From Inia geoffrensis (Eukaryota; Chordata; Mammalia; Artiodactyla; Iniidae): a stretch of 64,000 nucleotides of DNA. Positions 22,977 to 35,619 of the stretch are shown one piece after another. Made by a program: the position numbers and the translations under genes. The notes under the pieces were generated by a model, which saw only the letters and a program-made list of their open reading frames with translations, had not been told where the DNA came from and did not search any database. The stretch spans positions 68,837,092-68,901,091 of the forward strand of contig CM070905.1 of the NCBI GenBank assembly GCA_036417435.1, written 5' to 3'. Every line of letters starts with the position of its first letter. The stretch's first letter is position 1.

Positions 22977-25900
22977 AACTGATCAGTCTCTTTAAACCAG
23001 CAATGAATATAGGCAAAGCTCAGTGAAGGACAGCATTAACTGTTTTAGTGCTTATAACTTTGGTTACTTAAATTGTAACTTTAAATCTAAGAAACACTGG
23101 AAGAAGGAAAGAAAAAAATTCCAACTGTTTTCAGACCTTCCCCCTTTGAATCATTTCCTGCTTATCTCTGTCAGTTCCCTCCTAATGAAATACTTGGCAG
23201 ATTTTTACAAGCATACACACAATGCTTGGGCAATTTTATTTAAAGAGTCTTTTAACATGATTGTGACAATTTAAAATAGCACAGAAATACTGCACACTCC
23301 TCAATGTGCCAAAAGAAACTGACCAAACATATTAGACATATGTATCCCAAATTAATCTATGGAATAAATGAATTCTGACGAATTCTGGTGATTTTCATTT
23401 CAGTGATGTCATTTTCTGTAATGTTACTCCTTAGGTTATATGGCTTTCAAAGGTAAACCTAGCCTTAGGCAGACAACTCATGTAATACATTTTTATGACA
23501 ACAAATATGTATCCAAGCACAATTTTAGCAGACAGCAAATGAAAAGTTGTCTAAACAATGCTAATAAAATCTTAATTCCTTTTACTGTTTTACTTAATTC
23601 CTTTTACTCATACTCATTGGCTTAGATGTTACCAGTGGATGTAACATCATTCTATTTGAAATCATCTTCTTTCAACCCTAGCAATAAAGTAACTGCAGCT
23701 GACTTTCATTTTAATAGAGAACAATAAATGCGGAAAGGAAGCAAGAGTAGATAAATGTATTTACCTCACATTAGAGAAATAGTTCATATAATCATTATAT
23801 AAGATAATTATACTTCCATAGGCAGTAGTAATATATTATGGTTTTGGACAAATGATTAAAACAAGAGAGTTGTGTACAAACGATTAGTCATTTCCCAGGG
23901 TCTGAGACAAGTTGTTTCATGCTTCTTACTCCCCAGAAAGCAATGCAGATGGAAAAAAAAACCTGAAGAAATAAAATGCAGAGAGGAAGAACAATTAAAA
24001 TTGATTCAATACTTCTGTTCAACTGAGTTAGAAATACCTTTCTAGGGGAAAATACACATATTTTAAGCAATGAAATTATTCAAATTGAATCTAGCAGTTA
24101 TTCACTGATAGAATTTAGCCAACCCAGCTTAAAACATGCTATGTGAAGAGTAGGAGTAAAAAGTTTTGTTTCTGTGGCTTTTAAAATAAAATATCCTCAC
24201 AAATCTGGGTCATTTCTAGGGATGGGGCTATATAAATTAGGCAGTGAATGAAACAGAACTGTCTTCTGGCTTTTGGATACATTGCATGTTGTTTGTACTG
24301 TACTAAACAATCTCATTATTTATATAGTTTAAGAAGCCTTTGGAAAAGGAGAAATAATAACAGTATTAAGGAATCATTTCTCTCTGAGGCAATGTGATCT
24401 ACCATATTATGAACTTCACCCAACATGAATTAAATTCTAAACACTGCTGACTTAACTACTTAGTCTTTTGATCTTACCAGGTGTAAACCTGTAACTGCAA
24501 AATTCTCTTTAAAATTGAAGACATACTAAATCATAATAAACAGTCATGAAGAGTTCATTGAGTTTACCCCTTTGCTTTTGAGTAACACCACACATTCCCA
24601 ATAAATCACCAAAGTTTAACCAAGTAAAAGTGTTGACTTCTTATGACCCTAGCAAGAATGATAATACAGCCATCCTCAGAAAGCATTAACTGGTTGCAGA
24701 AATTTTCATTGTGTGTCATCTAAATGCCATAATGACCTAAACACACACACCTTCTGCTCTTCTTGAGGTAAAATCTAGGCACTGGTCATAGTCCTTACAC
24801 TTCAGAGCTTTCCAAAGTCAACCCTTACCCTTTACCTATACACTAAAATTAAGCTATAGGATTTCTTTTATGATCTCCATTTTATGTGTTATTAGAGTGA
24901 TGGTGAAAAATGTCCAAACAGCTGGGGATATGGGAAAAGCTGTGAAAGCGTTTCTCCATACTTTCTTTTACTGTGCAAACTTCTTCTTCAAATCATTAAA
25001 ATATGACCACTTGCCTCTCCCCAGAAAGATCATAATTACTGAAAGATTCATTAAAATGTACAAAGAGGCATAGTTAAGCAATAAGATGAAGGTGTGGGGA
25101 ACTTTCTGGGGTGATGGACTAAAGTGAAGCCAAGGCCATTAACTGAGGCCAGTCATTCATTCACAGAAAATACCCTCAACTGCCATGAATTTGCTATTAA
25201 AGCCTGGATAGAAAAATAACAACAGCAACCAAACCCTCTTAAACCCGGATATTTAGATTAGATGGGTAGGTTGTTCAGTTTCATAGGAACCTTTTTGTTC
25301 TTTCTAGAGAACCATTATCCTTCACATTAGCTAATCTGATAGTTTTACTCAAATCCATGTGTTACTTTCAGCCTATAACATCCACAATATAAAAAAGAAA
25401 TACCAAAAATAAAATCAAAAGTCATTTTGAAGCAGGAGTCAAGAATAATATTAACATTCTGGAGTTGCCTCAGAAATCAAATGCAATATACTTAAAGGCT
25501 GGTTTTGATTTTGTTTCTTTTGACTGTACTTCACGTAAAATGACCTCATGGGATTTCTCACGTGGTGCCAAGCAAAGTAATATCAAGATAAGGGATATTT
25601 GTGAAACTTAGTAGATTGTGCAGTGAATTACATTTGTATATGAATATGCGTTAATGTTGGCAGAGGGATAGCTGAGAAGACAGCTTTCAAGTGGGACAGA
25701 GATGATAAATCTATGATATCGGGGTGAATAGTTTAATTTGGATCCATAATATTAATTGAACAACTAATTGATACTTTGTGCTGTGCAAGGCACTGGTATC
25801 TGAAAAAAATTTGGCAGCAGAAATTTTTATTGGTTTTCAGTCTAGTGTCTAGGGTCACATGGATTATTTCATTGGTTGAAGTCTAGGGAGAATGAAACCT

Positions 25901-26345
25901 CTACAACTGTGTGTAAAATTTTGTATGTCATAATTCTCCTCTTCCCTACTCTCTACCCACTAGACTATCCATATTTTCATCTAGGATCTCTGAAATATTA
26001 AGAACCTCTGATCTAACAAGAATGTGAGAAAGATTATCATTCAGTACCTGTTTTGTTGTTAACTCACCACTTCCCAACTAAATCTTTCCGCTTTTGAAAC
26101 TATAAATCCAGTTCTATTTCCTTTAGGACCCATCCCTAATTAAAACACAAAGATCTTATCGTATTACCTAAAATGCTTTTACCTTCTTACCAAAAAATGC
26201 AACGTTGCACAGTTTGTAGTTTTAGTTTGTTTCTCTGTTTTTGGTTTTCTATTTTTTCAGGCCCCTATGTTTTATCCCTCCAAATGGAGGAGAAAAGCTA
26301 ATGAAGCGAAGGGGTCAGATTCACATGCAAGATTAATGCACAGTG
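22977..26345. other. Unique-looking AT-rich sequence
   Basis: The longest repeat-poor stretch in the first half of the window. A 16-bp word CTTAATTCCTTTTACT is repeated at 23571-23586 and 23593-23608. A weak L2-like segment may lie near 25750-25810. No coding frame above 83 codons and no RNA gene recognised. Confidence 0.4.
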
Positions 26346-26535
26346 AAACCCTTGCTTAGGCTGGGCATTGTCTTAGGTGCCTTTACTAGATTATAATGTT
26401 TTATTCTCACAGCAAACTTGGGGAATTGGTATCCAGTTTACTGGTGAGGCAATGGGAACTCATAATTTATGTGGTTTACCAAGCAGTCACAAATATCAGA
26501 GCCTGTATGATGTTTTTTGTTTACTTAATGTCCCC
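26346..26535 (-). mobile_element. MIR SINE, antisense
   Basis: GCTGGGCATTGTCTTAGGTGC, ATTCTCACAGCAAAC, CCAGTTTACTGGTGAGGCAA and ATTTATGTGGTTTACCAAGCAGTCACA follow the reverse complement of the MIR consensus in order. The two plus-strand frames here (26377-26641) are incidental. Confidence 0.75.
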
Positions 26536-27603
26536 CAGAAAATCAAACTACACATCCTGGGAAGTTAGTTCAGTGAATGTGAACATCAGTAGTGAATTCA
26601 TTTTCTCTTTTTTAGTAATCACTGTACTTTTTTGCCACTAACTACTAGGTTTCTAAGACCTTTTCACAATCAATATTTTAAGCACAAAGTGGATTTTTTT
26701 ATATATAATGAAATCCAGATTGGCACAAGATCATAGAAATTAAACGCAATGAATATGTCCTTCTCAAAATATGCATGACCCTGAAATGGACACCCAGTTT
26801 TATTAGAAAATAGTTAAATAGGAAAACAGAGATTTGCTTTTATATTTTTGAATGTGTGTATATACTTATAGTAGATCTAAACATACATTTCATATATAAT
26901 TTTAAGCTGGAAAACTACTTAACATGAACTCAATATGATCACTTGATTATTATAGTCATTTCATTTTAAATTTTCCCTTGTCCAATCTTTCTCTTGATTT
27001 TTGTATTAGGCTGTTCATTTTAGTTCTCCATAGCTGATCAGATTAAAAGTGTCATTTGAGATAATTGCTCATTAACATATTTCTCAATCAACTATTTGTA
27101 CAACGAAGGCAGGGGAATTACTATTTAGGCCAGTGTAAGACTAACATGGCAACCACAGCACTTTTTCTTTGCAATATTCTTCCCTAACCTGTAGATATGA
27201 TGCTTCCAGATACGTACAAACTCAATGAACACTTATTTTATTCTAGGTCTGGGCAAGTCCCATGATGTTAACAGCTGGATTCAAAATAGTGAAACAGAGG
27301 AAGTTCACTCTTGGTGTCAAGCCCTCCCTGTGTAACACATCATTAGTGGCCCTTGTCTTCAGGCTATTTCCCTGACTTCCCAGGGCCCTCCACTCTGATG
27401 CCTGAACTTTGGCCTGTACAGATGCTCTCCACATTTTCTCCGCCCCTTTCCCAAAAGTTCACCAATTGGCAGGTGGCTAATCTGAGCCATTAATCCATAA
27501 TAAAATGTCAGCGGGAACTGACGTGTCATTCTGCTGCTCCTCCCCGTTAAGCCTCTGTTTTTAGAGGCCTTATTAAAAATGGAGCAAATCAGGCATCTAA
27601 TCC
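26536..27603. other. Unique-looking intergenic sequence
   Basis: No gene or nameable repeat. The right-hand end has the word composition of conserved non-coding DNA (see the regulatory candidate at 27460-27600). Confidence 0.4.
27460..27600. promoter_or_regulatory. Candidate conserved non-coding element
   Basis: Repeat-free stretch with ATTAATCC and TCTAATCC (PITX/OTX-type homeodomain words), a CCAATTGG palindrome, TGACGTG (CRE half-site type) and a small hairpin (GCCTCT-loop-AGAGGC near 27551-27568). Suggestive only: conservation cannot be judged from one sequence. Confidence 0.25.
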
Positions 27604-29150
27604 TTTTTTTTTAACTTTTTAAAAATTGAAATAGTTGATTTACAGTGTTGTGTTAGTTTCAAGTGTACAGCAAAGTGATTCAGTTATACATACATATATA
27701 TACTTATATACCTATGCTTTTTCAGATTCTTTTCCATTATAGGTTATTACAAGATATTGAGTATAGTTCCCTGTGCTATACAGTTGGTCCCTGTTGGTTA
27801 TCTATTTTACATAGAGTAGTGTGTATATGTTAATCCCAAATGCCTAATTTATCTCTCACCCCTCCCCTGCTATCCCCTTTGGTAACCATAAGTTTGTTTT
27901 CTATATCTGTGGGTCTACTTCTGTTTCATAAATAAGTTCATTTGTGTCATCTTTTTAGATTCCACATATAAGTGATATCATATGATATTTGTCTTTGTCT
28001 GGCTTACTTCACTTAATATGATAATCTTTAGGTCTATCCATGTTGCTACAAATGGTATTATTTCACTCTTTTTCATGGCAGAGTAACATTGCATTGTATA
28101 TATATGTATCACATCTCCTTTATTAACCTGTCAATGGACATTGAGGTTGCTTCCACGTCTTGGCTATTGTAAACAGTGCTTCTGTGAACAGTGGGGTGCA
28201 TGTATCTTTTCAAATTAGAGTTTACTCCAGATATTTGCCCGAGAGTGCGATTGCTGGATCATATGGTAACTCTATTTTCAGTTTTTTAAAGAACCTCCAT
28301 ACTGTTCTCTATAGTGGCTGCACGAATTTACATTCCCACCAACAGTGCAGGAGGGTTCCCTTTTCTCCACATCCTCTCCAGCATTTCTTATTTGTAGACT
28401 TTTTAAGGATGGCCATTCTCACTGGTGTGAGGTGATACCTCATTCTAGTTTTGATTGCATTTCTCTAACAATTAGCGACGTTAACCGTCTTTTCATGTGC
28501 CTGTTGGCCATCTGTATGTCTTCTTTGGAGAAATGTCTATTTAGGCCTTCTGCCCATTTTTTGATTGGGTTGTTTGTTTTTTGATATTAAGCTATATGAG
28601 CTGTTTGTATATTTTGGAAATTAATCCCTTGTCAGTCACATCGTTTGCAAATATTTTCTCCCACTCCATAGGTTGTCTTTTCATTTTGTTTATGGACTCA
28701 ATTTGCTGTGCAAAAACTTTTAAGTTTAATTAGGTCCCATTTGTTTGTTTTTTTTGATTGTTTCCATTACTCTAGGAAATGGATCCAAAAAAATATTGCT
28801 GTGATTTATGTCACAGGCTGTTCTGCCTATGTTTTCCTCTAGGAGTTTTATAGTATCTGGTCTTACATTTATGTCTTTAATCCATTTTGATTTTATTTTT
28901 GTATATGGTGTTAGAGACTGTTCTAATTTCATTCTTTTATATGTAGCTGTCTAATCTTCGCAGCACCACTTGTTGAAGAAACTGTCTTTTCTCCACTGCA
29001 TAGTCTTGCTTCCTTTGTTGTAGATTAATTGACCATAAGCGCATGGGTTGATTTCTGGGCTTTCTATTCTGTTTCATTGATCTGTATGTCTCGTTCTGCC
29101 TAGTACCATACTGTTTTGATGACGGTAGCTTTGTTATATAGTCTGAAGTC
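27604..29150 (-). mobile_element. 5'-truncated L1 with ORF2 3' portion, antisense
   Basis: Starts with poly-T on the plus strand, then the older-type 3' UTR (GTTTCAAGTGTACAGCAAAG). Reversed ORF2 sequence follows and can be aligned with the longer L1 at 31415-37139, for example at CTTCTTTGGAGAAATGTCTATTTAGG, ATATTTTCTCCCA, GCCTATGTTTTCCTCTAGGAG and CTTTGTTATATAGTCTGAAGTC. Similarity stops near 29150, about where the palm and C-terminal region of ORF2 would continue. The reading frame is broken throughout. No target duplication was found: the right side joins Tigger-like DNA directly. Confidence 0.9.
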
Positions 29151-29155
29151 AGTAC

Positions 29156-29556
29156 AGTACTGTCTGTACCAAACCTGCATGGAGCAAGTTTATACGTGTC
29201 ATTTCTCCAACTACACTTGCTCACTTCCTATCTCTCTGTCACATTTTGGTAATTCTCACAAATTTCAAACTTTATTATTATTATATTTGTTATAGTGATC
29301 TGTGATCTTTGATAGTACTACCATAACTCGCTGAAGGCTTAGATGATAGCATTTTTAGCAATAAAGTATTTTTTAATTAAGGTATGTAAATTTTTTTTAG
29401 ACATAATGCTATTGTACACTTAATAGACTATGATATAGTGTAAACATAACTTATATGCAGTGGGGAACCAAAATATTTGTGTGACTCACTTTATTGTAAT
29501 ATTTCTTTACTATGGTGGTCTGGAACCAAATCCACAGTATCTCCAAGGTAGGCTTG
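29156..29556 (+). mobile_element. Tigger1-type mariner DNA transposon, internally deleted
   Basis: The right part matches the Tigger1 end: CTCGCTGAAGGCTTAGATGA, GCAATAAAGTATTTTTTAATTAAGG, TTAGACATAATGCTATTG, GTGTGACTCACTTTATTG, GGTGGTCTGGAACC and TIR end GGTAGGCTTG followed by TA. The left part matches sequence just inside the other end: GCATGGAGCAAGTTTATA, TTTGCTCACTTCC-like, CACATTTTGGTAATTCTCAC. Nearly all of the transposase gene between GTGATCTTTGAT and its last codons is missing, so this is a non-autonomous deletion copy. The outermost left TIR is absent; the element abuts the L1 at 27604-29150. Confidence 0.85.
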
Positions 29557-29558
29557 TA

Positions 29559-30057
29559 CTCCATTGTGTACATTTTGAACCAAATTTAGACGTCCATGTT
29601 GATTTCCTAAAATTCTCCTGGAATGAATGTACCTATTTTGTATCACTAATAAAGCATACCCCACCTATAAACTGAAAAGTATATTTTTATTTAAAAATTC
29701 TTTCTCTGACATTGATAAGGTTCATAAAATATCAGTTAGCTGGTTATTTAACATAAGTGTAACAACCACAACAGCAGCAATTTGTTTTAAGGGAAACACG
29801 TTAAATGTACAGAAGTTTTTACTAAATTATTTGGAGAAAAATAAAACCAATTGTTTGTTAAATATACATTTTTTACATGTAATATTATAATATGGTTTAT
29901 TAACTAAGCAATTCCATCAATGTCTCTCAATGTCAACAGATGTACAGTGCAGTTTTCACCAAATGGTGCATAGTATTCCATCTAAAGAATAACCTATATT
30001 TATCCAATGCTGTACTGTTGAATGCTTGAGTCATTTCAGAATCATGATTTTGCTATT
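29559..30057. other. Unassigned AT-rich sequence
   Basis: No gene. Near 29955-30057 the text GCATAGTATTCCATCT...ATTGCTATTAGAAATGGTGCTG resembles an old L1 end on the minus strand, into which the next L1 inserted. Confidence 0.4.
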
Positions 30058-30069
30058 AGAAATGGTGCT

Positions 30070-30513
30070 GTGCATTTACAACAACATGGAAGGACCTAGA
30101 GACTGTCACACTGAGTGAAGCAAGCCAGACACAGAAAGACAAATATCACATGATATTGCTTATATGAGGAATCTAAAAAAAACGGTACAGATGAACTTAT
30201 TTACAAAACAGAAGTAGAGTCAAGGATGTAGAAAACAAACTTATGGTTACCAGGGTATAAAGGGGGGGAGGGATAAATTGGGAGACTGGGATTGACATAT
30301 ACACAATGCCATATATAAAATAGACAACTAATAAGAGCCTGGTGTGTAACACAGGGAACTCTACTCAATACCCCGTAATGGCCTATATGGAAAAAAATCA
30401 AAAAAAAAGAAAAAGAGTGGGTATATGTTTAACTGATTCACCCTGCTGTACACCTGAAACTAACACAATATTGTAAATCAATCACACCCCAACAAAAATT
30501 AAAAAAAAAAAAA
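30070..30513 (+). mobile_element. 5'-truncated L1 3' end, sense
   Basis: Older-type L1 3' UTR: GAAGCAAGCCAGACACAGAA, CACATGATATTGCTTATATG, GGGATTGACATATACAC, AGCACAGGGAACTC-like and GCTGTACACCTGAAACTAAC, then a poly-A tail (30499-30513). Exact 12-bp target duplication AGAAATGGTGCT at 30058-30069 and 30514-30525. Same lineage as the element at 8798-9034. Confidence 0.93.
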
Positions 30514-30525
30514 AGAAATGGTGCT

Positions 30526-31414
30526 CTGATGAGGTCACCCTGGAAGCAGTGTGTTTAGTGAGAAGAGGACAGGCAGGGACACAGTGGTCCTGATGACAAC
30601 GATGGAATGGAGCCTGAAGGACAAGAAAGAGCAACCAGAAAACAGAAGGTAGTAGAATGGTGGTGGAGAGCAGAAGGCAGGTGGAAGAGGGCAGCTTTCT
30701 GCTTCTGGCTCTGGCCCTTGGGGGCAGTTACTGATGAAGCTGTGGTGACAGTGGAAGGGAGGTGATCTGGATGGCAGCAACCTGGACACAGGCAGCACTG
30801 CTCTCAGCAGTTCCAGCTCTACTCAAAGCAGTGCCTCTTCAGTGGATCTGGAACCAACTGCAGTAGTGTCTCACCACAGCCAGCACCGGTTTGTGAGCTG
30901 AGCGGCAGGGCACCCGCATCTTGTGATCTCTGGGTCTCACTGATTTGTCCCTTTTGGTCCTCCAGTCCCACCTCCTTCCATTTGCTCTTCTGCCCCTTCC
31001 AATGTCTTTGAAACCAGTTCCTTGTACTAACATCCCACTGTTTAAAATACCTAGAGTGGTTTCTGTTTTCCTAACTTGACCCTGTTTCATTTTTTTTCTT
31101 TTCTTCTGACAACTTTTTTTTTTTTTTAATCAGACAAGTATTTGACTAATATATTTTTTGTGAAAAAAAGATGGAGGAAAAAAATAAAAATCTATTCAAT
31201 CAAGTGACAGTAATATTTTATATGATAATGAGTTTTATAATGTCAAAATGTTTGATGTGGATTAATGGTGTCACTATAAAATAGTTATAGTTATAAGGTA
31301 CATATAGCTCCTGCTATGTCATTTGAATATTAAGGGTGAAAAAATGATTTCCTTGACTACTGACAGCCTTAGTGTAATATAATCCACTTTTTTATTTTGA
31401 GGGGGAGATGTCTT
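30526..31414. other. GC-richer stretch then AT-rich sequence, unassigned
   Basis: 30530-31090 is GC-richer than its surroundings. Its right part (CATCCCACTGTTTAAAATACC, AGAGTGGTTTCTGTTTTCC) resembles the end of a dispersed mammalian repeat whose name I cannot give. Frames of 83-87 codons on the minus strand are not recognised. A T-rich run follows at 31111-31128. Confidence 0.35.
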
Positions 31415-32035
31415 TTTTATTTATTTTTTAACATCTCTATTGGAGTACAATTGCTTCACAATGGTGTGCTAGCTTCTGCTTTATAAAAAAGTGAATCAGC
31501 CACACATATACACACATCCCCATATCTCCTCCTTCTTGTATCTCCCTCCCACACTCCCTATCCCACCCCTCTAGGAGGTCACAAAGCACCGAGCTGATCT
31601 CCCTGTGCTCTGTGGCTGCTTCCCACTAGCTATCTATTTTACATTTGGTAGTGTATATAAGTCCATGCCACTCTCTCACTTCGTTCCAGCTTACCCTTTC
31701 CCCCTCCCCATGTGCTCAAGTACATTCTCTACGTTTGTGTCTCTATTCCTGTCCTGCCCCTAGGTTCGTCAGAACCATTTTTTCTTTTAGATCCATATAT
31801 ATGTGTTAGCATACAGTATTTGCTTTTCTCCCTTTGACTCACTTCACGCTGACTTCAGGTCCATCCACCTCACTACAAAAAACTCAATTTCATTTCCTTT
31901 TATGGCTGAGTAATATTCCATTGTATATATGTGTCACATCTTTATCCATTCATCTGTCAGTGGACACTTAGGTGGCTTCCATGTCCTGGCTATTGTAAAT
32001 ACAGCTGCAATGAGCATTGTGGTGCATGACTCTTC

Positions 32036-35000
32036 TTAAATTATGGTTTTTTCAGTGTATATGCCCAGTAGTGGGATCGCTGGGTGGTATGGTAGTTCTA
32101 TAGTTAGTTTTTTAAGGAACCTCCATACTATTCTCCATAGTGGCTGTATCAGTTTACATTCCCAGCAACAGTGCAAGAGTGTACCCTTTTCACCACACTC
32201 TTTCCAGCATTTATTGTTTGTAGATTTTTTGACGATGGCCACTCTGACTGGTTTGAGGTGATACCTCATTGTAGTTTTGATTTGCATGTCTCTAATGATT
32301 AATGATGCTGAGCATCCTTTCATGTGTTTGTTGGCAATCTGTATATCTTCTTTGGAGAAATGTCTATTTAGGTCTTCTGCCCATTTTTGGATTGGGTTGT
32401 TTGTTTTTTTGATAGTGAGCTGCATGAGTTGCTTGTAATTTTTGAGATTAATCCTATGTCAGTTGCTGCATTTGCAAATATTTTCTCCCATTCTGAGGGT
32501 TATCTTTTCATCTCGTTTATGGTTTCCTCAGCTGCGCAAAAGCTTTTAAGTTTCATAAGGTCCCATTTGCTTATTTTTGGTTTTACTTCCATTTTTCTAG
32601 GAGGTGGGTCAAAAAGGATCTTGCTGTGATTGATGTCATAGAGTGTTCTGCCTATGTTTTCCTCTAAGAGTTTTATAGTGTCTCACCTTACATTTAGGTC
32701 TTTAATCCACTTTTAGTTTATTTTTGTGTATGGTGTAAGGGAGTGTTCTGATTGCATTCTTTTACATGTAGCTGTCCAGTTTTCCCAGCACCACTTATTG
32801 AAGAAGCCATCTTTTCTCCAGTGTATATCCTTGCCTCCTTTGTCATAGATTAGTTGGCCATAAGTGCGTGGGTTTATCTCTGGGCTTTCTATCCTGCTCC
32901 ATTTATCTATATTTCTGTTTTTGTGCCACTACCATACTGTCTTGATTACTGTAGCTTTGTAGGATAGTCTGAAGTCCAGGAGCCTGATTCCTCCAGCTCC
33001 ATTTTTCTTTCTCAAGATTGTTTTTGCTATTCGGGGTCTGTTGGGTTTCCATTGAAATTGAGAAATTTTTTGTGCTAGTTCTGTGAAAAATGCCAGTGGT
33101 AGTTTGATAGGAACTGCACTGAATCTGTAGATTGCCTTGGGTAGTACAGTCATTTTCACAGTGTTGATTCTTCCAATCCAAGAATGTAGTATATCTCTCC
33201 ATCTATTTGTATCATCTTTAATTTCTTTCATCAGTGTCTTATAATTTTCTGCATACAGGTCTTTTGTCTCCTTAGGTAGGTTTATACCTTCGTATTTTAC
33301 TGTTTTTTGCAACGGTAAATGGGTGTGTTTTGTTAATTTCTGCTTCACATTTTTCATCATTAGTGTATAGGAATGTTAGAGATTTCTGTGCATTCATTTT
33401 GTACCCTGCTACTTTACCAAATTCATGGATTAGCTCTAGTAGTTTTCTGGTAGCATCTTTAGGGTTCTCTACATATAGAATCATGTCATCTGCAAACAGA
33501 GACAGATTTACTTCTTTTCTGTTGGATTCCTTTTCTTTTTCTTCTCTGATTGCTGTGGCTAAAATTTCTAAAACTATGTTGAATAACATGGTGACAGTGG
33601 ACAACCTTGTCTTGTTCCTGATCTTAGAGAAAATGGTTTCAGTCTTTCACCATTGAGAATGATGTTGGCTGTGGGTTTGTCACATATGGCCTTAATTATG
33701 TTGAGGTAAGTTCCCTCTATGCCTACTTTCTGGAGGGCTTTTATCATAAATGGGTGTTGAATTTTGTCGAAAGCTTTGTCAGCATCTATTGAGATGATCA
33801 TATGGTTTTTCTCTTTCAATTTCTTAATATGGTTTATCACATTGATTGACTTGCATATATTGAAGAATCCTTGCATTCCAGGGATAAATCCCACTTGATC
33901 ATGGTGTATGATCCCTTAATGTGCTGTTGGATTCTGTTTGCTAGTATTTTGTTGAGCATTTTTGCATCTATGTTCATCAGTGATATTGGCCTGTAGTTTT
34001 CTTTCTTTGCGACATCTGTCTCTGGTTTTGGTATCAGGGTGATGGTGGCCTCGTAGAATGAGTTTGGGAGTGTTCCTCCCTCTGCTCTATTTTGGAAGCG
34101 TTTGAGGATAGGTGTTAGCTCTTCTCTAAGTGTTTGATAGAATTCTCCTGTGAACCCGTCTTGTCCTGGGCTTTTTGTTTGTTGGAAGATTTTTAATCAC
34201 AGTCTCAATTTCAGTGCTTGTGATTGGTCTTTTTATATTTTCTCCTTCTTCCTTGTTCAGTCTTGGAAGGCTGTGCTTTTCTGAGAATTTGTCCATTTCT
34301 TCCAGGTTGTCCATTTTATTGGCACATAGTTGCCTCTGGTAATCTCTCATGATCCTTTGATTTTCTGCAGTGTCAGTTGTTACTTCTCCTTTTTCATTTC
34401 TATTGATTTGAGTCTTGTCCCTTTTTTTCTTGATGAGTCTGGCTAATGGTTTATCAGTTTTGTTTATCTTCTCAAAGAACCAGCTTTTAGTTTTATTGAT
34501 CTTCGCTATGGTTTCCTTCCTTTCTTTTCCATTTATTTCTGATCTGATCTTTAAGTTTTCTTTCCTTTTGCTAACTTTGGGGTTTTCTTTGTTGTTCTTT
34601 CTCCAACTGGTGTTAAGGTTAGGTTGTTTATTTGAGATGTTTCTTGTTTCTTGAGTTAGGATTGTATTGCTTCCCTCTTAGAACTAACTGCTTTTGCTGT
34701 ATCCCAAAGGTTTTGGGTCGTGTGTGTTGTCATTTTTTTCCAGGTATTTTTTGATTTCCTCTTTGATTTCTTCAGTGCTCCCTTGGTTATTTAGTAGTGT
34801 ATTGTTTAGCTTCCATGCGTTTGTATTTTTTACAGATTTTTTTCCTGTAACTGATATCTACTCTCATAGCGTTGTGGTCGGAAAAGGTACTTGATACGAT
34901 TTCAATTTTCTTAAATTTACCAAGGCTAGATTTGTGACCCAAGATATGCGTCTCTCTATCCCAGAGAATGTTTCATGAGCACTTGAGAAGGTGGTGTATT

Positions 35001-35561
35001 CTGTTGTTTTTGGATGGAATGTCCTATAAATATCAATTAAGTCCATCTTGTTTAATGTATCATTTAAAGCTTGTGTTTCCTTACTTATTTTCATTTTCGA
35101 TGATCTGTCCATTGGTGAAAGTGGGGAAAGTCCCCTACTATGATTTTGTTACTGTTGATTTCCCCTTTTATGGCTGTTAGCATTTACCTTATGTATTGAG
35201 GTGCTCCTATGTTGGGTGCATAAATATTTACAATTGTTACATCTTCTTTTTGGATTGACCCCTTGATCATTATGCAGTGTCCTTCTTTTTCTCTTGTAAC
35301 AGTCTTTATTTTAAAATCTATTTTTTCTGATATGAAAATTGCTACTCCAGCTTTCTTTTGATTTCCATTTGCATAGAATATCTTTTTCCATCCCCTCACT
35401 TTCAGTTTGTATGTGTCCCTAAGTCTGAAGTGGGTCTCTTGTAGACAGCATGTATATGGGTCTTGTTTTTGTATCCATTCAGCCAGTCTATGTCTTTTGG
35501 TTGGAGCATTTAATCCATTTACATTTAAGGTAATTCTCGATATGTATGTTCCTATTACCAT
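32036..35561 (-). pseudogene. Broken L1 ORF2 (endonuclease and reverse transcriptase)
   Basis: ORF2 encodes the endonuclease and reverse transcriptase used for target-primed insertion. The start at 35561 opens with an APE-type endonuclease segment (35184-35561) holding LNVNGLNAP, the QETHF catalytic glutamate motif and NIYAPN. A stop follows at 35184. Later pieces include a reverse-transcriptase segment with [13 protein letters not shown] and [10 protein letters not shown] (33574-33894) and the catalytic FADDMILYVENP (around 33484-33520, in the frame 33272-33604). The cysteine-rich tail [16 protein letters not shown] lies in 32036-32425. At least six frames are needed to cover it, so stops and frameshifts are numerous. 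Total length (about 1,175 codons) is some 100 short of a normal ORF2, implying internal deletions. The protein cannot be made. Confidence 0.92.
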
Positions 35562-35619
35562 TTTCTTAATTGTTTTGGGTATGTTTTTGTAGGTCTTTTC
35601 CTTCTCTTATGTTTCTTGT

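Noticed and set aside
27586..27600. CAGGCATCTAATCC as the missing left inverted end of the Tigger1 at 29156-29556, which would make the L1 a simple insertion into Tigger
   Set aside because: Only about seven bases match the inverted end, the preceding dinucleotide is not TA, and no L1 target duplication supports it.
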